The position numbers and the translations under genes were made by a program. Shown here piece after piece: positions 1-4,669 of a stretch of DNA of 5,980 nt. Position 1 is the first letter of the stretch, and every line of letters starts with the position of its first letter. A model generated the notes under the pieces. That model searched no databases, had not been told where the DNA came from, and saw only the letters and a program-made list of their open reading frames with translations. The DNA comes from Azonexaceae bacterium (GTDB taxonomy: Bacteria > Pseudomonadota > Gammaproteobacteria > Burkholderiales > Rhodocyclaceae), in assembly GCA_009469685.1 (NCBI GenBank), contig SSTA01000092.1, forward strand, positions 1 through 5,980. Reading direction: 5' to 3'.

Positions 1-216
1 GAGGCGGGCGCCAGGGACATTGAGGCCATGCTCGGTATGGTTGAAAAGCCTTCGGGCCAGGGCTTCGATGAGGTTCTTCTTGGCCAGGAGGTTGTCGGCA
101 GGCACTGGATAGGTCTTGATCCAGTAGCCCCCGTAGAAAACGCGTTCGACGCCATCGAATTGCCGGCGCGCCCCTTCTTTCAGATCTTCTTCCTGAGTGC
201 ACACGATTGCGAGCAT
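1..216 (-). CDS. Unrecognised protein, N-terminal 72 codons only (runs off left edge)
   Basis: The frame opens with ATG at 216-214 and stays open through the first base of the window, giving 72 codons with no stop. A GGGGA stretch at 222-226 sits 5 nt before the ATG and can act as a ribosome binding site. The peptide begins MLAIVCTQEEDLKEGARRQF. It continues with a tyrosine/tryptophan-rich part (YGGYWIKTYPVP at about residues 28-39) and an amphipathic, basic stretch (KKNLIEALARRLFNHTEHG, about 46-64). There is no signal peptide, membrane segment or cysteine motif, so a cytoplasmic protein is likely. I do not recognise the family and assign no function. It lies downstream of the nif operon on the same strand, behind its own candidate terminator and sigma-54-like promoter. 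Co-regulation with nitrogen fixation is therefore plausible but inferred. Confidence 0.7.
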   Translation of the reverse strand, partial: MLAIVCTQEEDLKEGARRQFDGVERVFYGGYWIKTYPVPADNLLAKKNLIEALARRLFNHTEHGLNVPGARL

Positions 217-248
217 GAAATTCCCCGCGGACGCTGTGTATTGTCAGT

Positions 249-264
249 AGCAAGAAACAAGCCG
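249..264 (-). promoter_or_regulatory. Candidate sigma-54 (-24/-12) promoter for the left-edge gene
   Basis: Read on the minus strand, the site is CGGCTTGTTTCTTGCT. It has the invariant GG (263-262) and GC (251-250) dinucleotides separated by exactly 10 nt, and the TTGCT core of the -12 element. The -24 element is weaker: GGC is kept, but the AC that follows in the consensus is TT. A start about 12 nt downstream would leave a leader of roughly 20 nt before the ATG at 216, with the GGGGA site inside it. A perfect NifA upstream site (TGT-N10-ACA) is absent between about 260 and 420, so the activator is unknown. No good sigma-70 promoter was seen here. Confidence 0.42.
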
Positions 265-320
265 CCCTGTGCGGGTGCGCAACGCATTGAATAGTCGTAA
301 TTCTTTTGAAACGGTATGAA

Positions 321-350
321 GCGATCCGGCACCGCTGTGGTGCGGATCGC
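321..350 (-). terminator. GC-rich hairpin downstream of draG, candidate terminator
   Basis: The arms GCGATCCG (321-328) and CGGATCGC (343-350) are perfect reverse complements. The stem continues with CACC/GGTG after a single bulged G, closing on a GCTGT loop: about 12 base pairs in all. It begins 48 nt after the draG stop codon. On the minus strand it is followed by TTCATACCGTTTC, which is only a loose T-rich tail, so it is not a textbook intrinsic terminator. The plus-strand side has no T-run, which favours a minus-strand role. It may instead be an mRNA-stabilising 3' end. Confidence 0.45.
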
Positions 351-398
351 GGGTGCGTGCATGGGCGTGGGGCGATGCGTGGTCTGGCTGTCGCTGAC

Positions 399-1304
399 TC
401 AGTCCCCTCTGATGTGTTCCGGCGCTGGCCCCTTTGCGGAGAGCGTAAGCAATGCTTCCGCCTGGAGTCGGCAGGATTCGGCAACTCCCCGGTCGAGCCG
501 TCGCAGCCAGCGGACCGGAATCGCATCCAGCCCGTAGCGGGCGCCGGCCAGCATGCCGGCGATGGCGCCGGTGGTGTCGGCATCGCCGCCCCGATTGACG
601 ACGTCCACGACGCAGTCCTCGAAGGTTTCCGTGGCGAAAAGCGCTTGGAGCACCGCCTGAATGGTCTCGACCACGAACCCGCTGGGGTTGTCGCGTGGCT
701 TCACGGTGTAATCGAAGACTGGGTGCACAGCCACCAGAGGCGCCGCATTCGCGCGTTCGACGTCTTCGACGGACTTACCCCGCACGAAGTCCTGCACCAT
801 GCCGGCCAGGGCGATGCAGGCCGCATCGGAGAGGATGTTGTGATGCGTGACGTGGCCCTGAGCGCGGCAGGCCGTGGCAAGGACCTCTCTTCCCTGGCCA
901 AGGGTGGCGAGGGCAACTGGCAGGATTCGCATGGCAGCGCCATTGCCCGCGTCGTGCTCCGAGGCGGGCGCCTCCGGGTTGCCGGTCTTACGGTAGGTGA
1001 TCAGGTTGCGGCGGACGGTATTGCCGATATCCACGGGTTTGGCCCGCATCCAGGCATCGAAGGCCTCTGCGGCGGCTCTCGCGTCCACCCGCCCCTCCGC
1101 CAGGATCGCTTCGCCGAGGGCCAGGGACATTGTGGTGTCGTCGGTGACCTGACCCGGCTTGAGGCGTAGCCAGCCGCCGCCGACGATTTCGCAGTGGACG
1201 CCGAACTCCTGACGGATTTCCCGGGGAGTCATGAACTCGACGGTCGCGCCAAGCGCATCGCCGATGGCGAGCCCGAGGAATGCGGCGGTGGCCTGGTCGG
1301 CCAT
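399..1304 (-). CDS. draG: DraG, ADP-ribosyl-[dinitrogen reductase] hydrolase
   Basis: DraG is a cytoplasmic di-metal (Mn) hydrolase that removes ADP-ribose from the conserved arginine of the nitrogenase Fe protein NifH, switching nitrogenase back on. The 301-residue product matches family length and opens MADQATAAFLGLAIGDALGA, aligning with the known DraG N-terminus. That alignment is why the ATG at 1304 was chosen over the longer upstream frame. Metal and substrate residues are visible: TDDT at 54-57, VDIGN at 91-95, the EHDAGNGAAMR signature at 116-126, His154 in the THHNILSD stretch, and GGDADTTG at 239-246 (Asp241, Asp243, Thr244). No Shine-Dalgarno sequence precedes the start, and it follows nifQ after 50 nt, so expression probably depends on read-through and translation from nifQ. 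The partner transferase DraT is not in the window. Near-certain as an ADP-ribosylglycohydrolase; DraG specifically is supported by close resemblance to Rhodospirillum rubrum DraG and by the nif context. Confidence 0.95.
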   Translation of the reverse strand: MADQATAAFLGLAIGDALGATVEFMTPREIRQEFGVHCEIVGGGWLRLKPGQVTDDTTMSLALGEAILAEGRVDARAAAEAFDAWMRAKPVDIGNTVRRNLITYRKTGNPEAPASEHDAGNGAAMRILPVALATLGQGREVLATACRAQGHVTHHNILSDAACIALAGMVQDFVRGKSVEDVERANAAPLVAVHPVFDYTVKPRDNPSGFVVETIQAVLQALFATETFEDCVVDVVNRGGDADTTGAIAGMLAGARYGLDAIPVRWLRRLDRGVAESCRLQAEALLTLSAKGPAPEHIRGD

Positions 1305-1354
1305 GGCGGAACGTTCGCGGGGTGTGGCGATACGTCCCGGCTTTGCTCCCGCGT

Positions 1355-1927
1355 TCAGGTTTCGGGCCCAAAGCATTTCGCGTAGTCCTTGCATACGCCG
1401 CAGGAGGGGGCCGGGCAGACGTAGATCCCCTCGCGGGCGCAGAACTGACGATAGAGGAATTTCTTCCACTTCATGTCTCCCGAATTGGCCCGAGCGAGGG
1501 CGGGAAAATTCACCCACATCAGGCGGGTGAGTTCGTCCCGGCTGGCCAGTCCGAGATCCTGCCAGAGGTGGTCGGCACCGGCACAGGCAGTGGCGACGAT
1601 GTCGGCGATCCAGCGTTCGGAATGCCGCTCTTCGGCCCGGTGGTCGAGCAGGAGCTTCTGCAGATCGCTCCATTCCGGCACCCGATCCAGTCCGGCACGG
1701 GAAACGGAAGGTTGCGCACCCGGGAAGTATTCGGTCAACATGCGTCCGAACTCAGCGCTGCCCAGTCCCAGGTCGGCCGGCAGGCAGCCCTCGTCACGCC
1801 ATTTGCCGGTCAGCATGCTGGCCAGCAGGGGACGATTCGGATCGGCCTGCACATCGGCAGCACAGGGCGTCGCCAGGAGTTCGGCGACGGCCAGGGCACG
1901 AAGGGCGGTACGATCCGAGCCGTTCAT
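1355..1927 (-). CDS. nifQ: NifQ, molybdenum donor for FeMo-cofactor synthesis
   Basis: NifQ is a cytoplasmic iron-sulfur protein that carries a Mo-Fe-S cluster and supplies molybdenum for FeMo-co assembly on NifEN/NifH. The 190-residue frame ends with the diagnostic cysteine motif C-x4-C-x2-C-x5-C (Cys171, Cys176, Cys179, Cys185, within CPAPSCGVCKDYAKC). Just before it is the family block MKWKKFLYRQFC (about residues 152-163). The N-terminal half is helical and unremarkable. Length is normal for the family. The ATG at 1927 lies 3 nt after the stop of the FeSII-like gene (TAAGCCATG), and only a weak ribosome binding site is visible inside that gene's end, so translational coupling is likely. 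The next gene, draG, follows after 50 nt. Identification rests mainly on the cysteine motif and the nif setting. Confidence 0.95.
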   Translation of the reverse strand: MNGSDRTALRALAVAELLATPCAADVQADPNRPLLASMLTGKWRDEGCLPADLGLGSAEFGRMLTEYFPGAQPSVSRAGLDRVPEWSDLQKLLLDHRAEERHSERWIADIVATACAGADHLWQDLGLASRDELTRLMWVNFPALARANSGDMKWKKFLYRQFCAREGIYVCPAPSCGVCKDYAKCFGPET

Positions 1928-1930
1928 GGC

Positions 1931-2293
1931 TTACTTGCTGGGGTATTCGACCAGGATGTCCTCGTCGCGGACGACCATCTGGCAGGCGAGGCGCCATTGG
2001 GTCGGCGGGATGTCGTCGACGTACATCTGTTCGATTTCGGCCTTGGTGATTTTCCCCATTTCCGTCAGGGCGGCGACTTCCCGGACGTTGAGGGGTCCCC
2101 CCATGGGCCGGCGCTTGCCGTCCACCGAAGAGACCTTGACCAGGCAGGTACCGCAGTTGCCCTCCTGGCAACCGAAATCGATGGGGATGTGATGCTCCTT
2201 GGCAAGGGACAGGATGGTCTGGGTGTGACTGCCGGCAACGGCATAGACCGTCTTGTCCTTGTGCATGGGGCTGCTGAAAGTGATGAGGGCCAT
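1931..2293 (-). CDS. fesII: FeSII-like (Shethna protein II) [2Fe-2S] protein, nitrogenase O2 protection
   Basis: This is a 120-residue adrenodoxin/plant-type [2Fe-2S] protein with cluster ligands Cys42-x4-Cys47-x2-Cys50-x53-Cys104. Beyond the cluster motif it resembles Azotobacter vinelandii FeSII along its length: MALITFSSP at the start, a Lys-containing segment (12-14), AVAG (18-21), FGCQEGNCGTCLVKV (40-54), the insertion about 60-95 between the third and fourth cysteines, and DIPPTQWRLACQ plus DEDILVEY near the end. FeSII in its oxidised form binds MoFe and Fe protein and holds them in an inactive, O2-tolerant complex, so this product probably does the same. The alignment to FeSII is from memory. 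A TGGAGA ribosome binding site (2301-2306) lies 7 nt before the ATG. It is 75 nt downstream of the other [2Fe-2S] gene and is followed by nifQ after 3 nt. The alternative is a nif electron-transfer ferredoxin. Confidence 0.85.
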   Translation of the reverse strand: MALITFSSPMHKDKTVYAVAGSHTQTILSLAKEHHIPIDFGCQEGNCGTCLVKVSSVDGKRRPMGGPLNVREVAALTEMGKITKAEIEQMYVDDIPPTQWRLACQMVVRDEDILVEYPSK

Positions 2294-2368
2294 TTGGCGT
2301 TCTCCAATTGAGTCGGGTTGTCGAATTTCTCTGTATGGATGGGTGGGGTGCTTTAAGTCTTGTACGGT

Positions 2369-2656
2369 TCAGGCTGGCTTGACCACGATATCGCCGCTCA
2401 GAATCTGGGCTTGGCAGGCGAGCCGATGATTGCGCGGGGCCATGTTGTCCTTGAGCACCTGATCTTCCAGGATGCTTGGGGGAGCGAGATTTTCAGCGCC
2501 GGAGACGATCTTGGTGAGGCAGGTGCAGCACTCGCCTTCTCTGCAGCCATAGGTGATCCCGGCGCCGACTTTTTCCGAAACCTCGATGAGGCGGGTGCCG
2601 GCGGGCACGGTGACGGATACGCCGATGTCTTCGAAGGTGACTCTGGCTTTGGGCAT
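2369..2656 (-). CDS. Small [2Fe-2S] ferredoxin, nif-associated
   Basis: This 95-residue plant/adrenodoxin-type ferredoxin binds one [2Fe-2S] cluster through Cys38-x4-Cys43-x2-Cys46 and Cys81 (34 residues further on). An additional cysteine, Cys44, lies inside the motif (CREGECCTC). The fold elements are in the usual order: an N-terminal beta hairpin (about 3-19), a helix (about 22-31), the cluster loop, and the C-terminal NHRLACQA and DIVV strands. It lacks the long central insertion of its downstream neighbour, so the two are not interchangeable copies. The start at 2656 is supported by AGGGAG (2665-2670) 8 nt upstream. The gene follows the flavodiiron gene by only 16 nt, which suggests it passes electrons to that enzyme. 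In Rhodobacter capsulatus a nif-regulated FprA was reported to interact with a [2Fe-2S] ferredoxin, which fits. Electron supply to nitrogenase or NifB is the alternative. I give no symbol because fdxC/fdxD-type names cannot be separated here. Confidence 0.9.
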   Translation of the reverse strand: MPKARVTFEDIGVSVTVPAGTRLIEVSEKVGAGITYGCREGECCTCLTKIVSGAENLAPPSILEDQVLKDNMAPRNHRLACQAQILSGDIVVKPA

Positions 2657-2672
2657 AGCAGTTTCTCCCTGT

Positions 2673-3944
2673 TCAGGCCAAGGCGGCCATGGTGATTTCG
2701 CGGCTTTCCATCTGGCCGGTCAGGTGGCGGGCGAGGGTCTCGCCCAGGGTGCGGCAGTGATCGAGTTCGGTGGCATCGGGGACCAGCTTGACGCGCAAGC
2801 CCTCGACGGGGACGCGCATTTTCAGACCCCGCAGGCGATCCTCGATGAGGCGTACCGCCTCGCCGCTCCAGCCGTAGGAACCGAAGGCGGCGCCCAGCTT
2901 GCCTTTGACATTGACGGAAGTCAGCGACGACAGCACGTCCCAGATCGGCTTGACCGCGTCCGCGTTGATCGTGGGGCTGCCGAAGGCCAGGCCGTCGGCT
3001 TCTTCGATGAGGTCGGTGAAGATGCCCGATTCGCCCCCTTCCAGATCGTAAAGGGAGACCCGCACGCCGGGGATGCTCTCGGCGCCGGTCGCCAGGGCTT
3101 CCGCCATGCGGCGGGTATTGCCGTAGGCCGAGATGTAGAAGACGACCAGGGTCTTCTCGCTGCGGGCCTCGTTGAACAATCGCGGTGTGGCCAGTTCCCG
3201 GTAGCGGTGAACATAATCCCGCGGCATGTGGCGCAAAATGGGACCGTGGGCGGGGGCGATGAGCTTGAGGTCCAGCGGCTCGATCAAGGCCACCGCATCC
3301 AGCACGTTCTCCCGGAAGGGTCGCATGATGTGGGCGTAGTAGTACTCGAAGGAAAAGCGGAAGTCGCCCACCGAGTCGTTGAACAGCCTCGGATCGCAGA
3401 AGTGGCAGCCGAAGATGTCGCCGGTGAACAGGAAGGACTCCTCCTCCAGGTAGGTGCACTGGGTGTCGGGCCAGTGCAGGTAGGGCGTGTGCAGGAAGCG
3501 CAGGGTCCGGCCACCCAGGTCCACGGTGTCGTCGGTGGTGACCGGGATGTATGCGGGAGCCGATTCGCCCGAGGGTTTCAGCAGCGCCTTCAGCATCATC
3601 TGCGCCCGGCTGGACAGATAGACCTTGGCCTGGGGGGCGCGCTTCAGCAGTTCCGGCAAGGCTCCGCTGTGGTCCGGTTCCAGGTGGTTGAGGACGATGG
3701 TGGTGATTTCCCCGTAGTCCGCCACCGATTCCAGACGCCGGAAAAAGGTTTCGGAGAAGTTTTCCTTGACCGTGTCGATGATGGCGACACCGTTCTCGCC
3801 GCGGACGACGTAGGCGTTGTAGCTGGTACCGTTGGCGGTCTTGAGGATGATGTCGAAATTGCGCAGATGCGGGTCGAGGGCGCCGACCCAATGGACGCCA
3901 GGGGCCAGTTCGACGGCGCTTTCAGTGAGTCCCGCTGGCATCAT
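2673..3944 (-). CDS. fprA: Flavodiiron protein (FprA-type), O2/NO reductase
   Basis: Flavodiiron proteins are cytoplasmic enzymes that reduce O2 to water or NO to N2O. The 423-residue product has the two expected domains. The metallo-beta-lactamase-like domain (about 1-255) keeps all six classic iron ligands: His87, Glu89 and Asp91 in NHLEPDH, His157 in LHWPDT, Asp176 in TGDIFG, and His233 in APAHGP. The flavodoxin domain (about 265-405) has an FMN phosphate loop (ISAYGNTRRM, 271-280), FGSPTIN (321-327) and GSYGWSGE (355-362). There is no rubredoxin or flavin reductase domain, so a separate electron donor is needed; the adjacent [2Fe-2S] ferredoxin is the obvious candidate. The ATG at 3944 has a GAGGAAG site 6 nt upstream; an ATG at 3959 with GGGAG upstream would add five residues. 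The start overlaps the nifO end by 23 nt. A role in removing O2 or NO around nitrogenase is inferred. Confidence 0.93.
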   Translation of the reverse strand: MMPAGLTESAVELAPGVHWVGALDPHLRNFDIILKTANGTSYNAYVVRGENGVAIIDTVKENFSETFFRRLESVADYGEITTIVLNHLEPDHSGALPELLKRAPQAKVYLSSRAQMMLKALLKPSGESAPAYIPVTTDDTVDLGGRTLRFLHTPYLHWPDTQCTYLEEESFLFTGDIFGCHFCDPRLFNDSVGDFRFSFEYYYAHIMRPFRENVLDAVALIEPLDLKLIAPAHGPILRHMPRDYVHRYRELATPRLFNEARSEKTLVVFYISAYGNTRRMAEALATGAESIPGVRVSLYDLEGGESGIFTDLIEEADGLAFGSPTINADAVKPIWDVLSSLTSVNVKGKLGAAFGSYGWSGEAVRLIEDRLRGLKMRVPVEGLRVKLVPDATELDHCRTLGETLARHLTGQMESREITMAALA

Positions 3945-4389
3945 GATCGACTTCCTCATGGGCGGCGCTCCCGCAGGAGCCGTGACCCGTCGGGCCGTGC
4001 ACGCAGGCTTCGATATCGCCTTCCGGCAGCGCCACGCCCCGGAGCCCGATCCAGGCGTCGACGGCGGTCGCATCGAAGCCCAACATGCGCGTCTCGCCGA
4101 CCTGCATCAGGGGGCGGCGGATGAGGAGCGGGTTTTCCAGGAGCAGGCGCAGGGCGTTCTCGAAGTCGAGGGCCTCCGGTACGATTTCGCCCGCCTTGAC
4201 CGCCGGGGCGCTGCGATTGAACCACTCGGAGATCGGCAGGGCGCCGAGGAAAGCGAGCAGCGTCGCGGCTGTCCACGGCTCTGCCTTCAGGCTCTTGGCC
4301 TGAACGCTGTGGCCGGCGGCGGCAAGAAGGGTCTTCTGGCGAAGATTCCCCTTGCAGCCCGGTTTTTCGTAGAAGGTGACTACCGCCAC
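3922..4389 (-). CDS. nifO: NifO, ArsC/Spx-family nitrogenase-associated protein
   Basis: This is a 155-residue thioredoxin-fold protein of the ArsC-like family found in nif loci. The N-terminus (VVTFYEKPGCKGNLRQK, residues 3-19) carries the family's single cysteine, Cys12, at the position of the ArsC catalytic cysteine. Downstream are SEWFNRSAPAVK (54-65), NPLLIRRPLM (86-95) and GFDATAVDAWIGL (104-116), all typical of nitrogenase-associated ArsC-like proteins. In Azotobacter NifO has been linked to molybdenum use for FeMo-co versus nitrate reductase; the biochemical activity is not established. The C-terminal 27 residues (129-155) contain Cys129, Cys139 and several histidines, which is a possible metal-binding tail. 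The start is GTG at 4389, one nt after the fdxN stop, with GGGAGG 9 nt upstream; no good ATG start fits. The gene end overlaps the start of the flavodiiron gene. True arsenate reductase activity is unlikely in this context. Confidence 0.88.
   Translation of the reverse strand: MAVVTFYEKPGCKGNLRQKTLLAAAGHSVQAKSLKAEPWTAATLLAFLGALPISEWFNRSAPAVKAGEIVPEALDFENALRLLLENPLLIRRPLMQVGETRMLGFDATAVDAWIGLRGVALPEGDIEACVHGPTGHGSCGSAAHEEVDHDASGTH
3951..3957 (-). promoter_or_regulatory. Ribosome binding site of the flavodiiron gene, inside nifO
   Basis: GAGGAAG on the minus strand lies 6 nt before the ATG at 3944, within the last codons of nifO. It favours 3944 over the next ATG at 3941. It does not exclude the upstream ATG at 3959, which has its own GGGAG. 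Its position within nifO implies that the two genes are translationally coupled. Confidence 0.65.
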
Positions 4390-4390
4390 A

Positions 4391-4669
4391 CTAGGCCGCC
4401 TCCCGCCACAACCCGAACTCCTTCAGCTTTTCAATGGGAATTCCGGTGAGCGATCCCGGAGGATTCAGGAAGGCTCCCAATTCGTCGGCGATGGCCATCT
4501 CGATCGGGCAGATGGCCGCGCACTGGGGCTCGGCATGGTCGCCGAGGCACTCGGTGCACTTCATGTCGTCGATCATGAAGTGTGGGCGGTCGTCGTAGAT
4601 CGCGTCGTTGGGGCAGACATCGACACAGGCCCAGCAATTGACGCAGGATTGAGTGATCTGGAGAGCCAT
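4391..4669 (-). CDS. fdxN: FdxN, 2[4Fe-4S] ferredoxin for NifB/nitrogenase
   Basis: This 92-residue bacterial ferredoxin has two [4Fe-4S] motifs: Cys9-x2-Cys12-x2-Cys15-x3-Cys19-Pro and Cys38-x2-Cys41-x8-Cys50-x3-Cys54-Pro. The eight-residue gap in the second motif is typical of FdxN-type proteins encoded next to nifB. A C-terminal extension of about 38 residues follows. FdxN is a low-potential cytoplasmic electron carrier; in Azotobacter it is needed for efficient NifB-co formation, and in Rhodobacter it serves nitrogenase. The ATG at 4669 directly abuts the nifB stop (TAA-ATG), with AAGGTGG (4675-4681) as ribosome binding site 5 nt upstream inside nifB. The zero-nt junction indicates coupled, roughly matched synthesis of NifB and its donor. 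Confidence 0.94.
   Translation of the reverse strand: MALQITQSCVNCWACVDVCPNDAIYDDRPHFMIDDMKCTECLGDHAEPQCAAICPIEMAIADELGAFLNPPGSLTGIPIEKLKEFGLWREAA
4399..4404 (-). promoter_or_regulatory. Ribosome binding site supporting the GTG start of nifO
   Basis: GGGAGG on the minus strand, within the last codons of fdxN, is 9 nt before the GTG at 4389. The junction reads TAG-T-GTG, so nifO is probably translated by ribosomes finishing fdxN. Confidence 0.6.

Noticed and set aside
180..362. Minus-strand 60-codon frame spanning the gap after draG.
   Set aside because: It covers the hairpin and the promoter-like element and overlaps the start of the left-edge gene in another frame. No ribosome binding site or recognisable sequence.
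10..1132. A 13-base identity (GCCAGGGACATTG) at 10-22 and 1120-1132.
   Set aside because: It lies in different coding contexts and frames with no extension on either side; most likely chance in GC-rich DNA.
306..1169. Plus-strand open frame opposite draG.
   Set aside because: Shadow of draG, whose metal-binding motifs are all intact on the other strand.
1305..1673. Upstream extension of the draG frame over nifQ (a 424-codon open frame).
   Set aside because: The extra N-terminus is arginine/proline-rich out-of-frame nifQ sequence. DraG homology begins right at the ATG at 1304.
1280..2311. Plus-strand open frame of 343 codons across nifQ and the FeSII-like gene.
   Set aside because: Antisense shadow: it spans two well-supported minus-strand genes and has no domain of its own.
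2294..2368. Possible internal promoter in the 75-nt gap between the two [2Fe-2S] genes.
   Set aside because: No GG-N10-GC element, no TGT-N10-ACA site, no convincing -35/-10 pair and no hairpin was seen. Only the FeSII ribosome binding site is supported.
1931..2656. The two adjacent [2Fe-2S] genes as a recent tandem duplication.
   Set aside because: Outside the cysteine loop the proteins differ strongly, and the spacing to the last cysteine is 53 versus 34 residues, so they are distinct subfamilies.
2398..3891. Minus-strand 497-codon frame within the flavodiiron/ferredoxin region.
   Set aside because: Arginine/proline/histidine-rich frame-shifted reading of the same DNA; the true frames carry the conserved motifs.
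2553..4124. Plus-strand open frame of 523 codons opposite the flavodiiron and ferredoxin genes.
   Set aside because: It is exactly antisense to genes with complete catalytic motifs, its translation shows no recognisable domain, and GC-rich codon bias keeps the opposite frame open.
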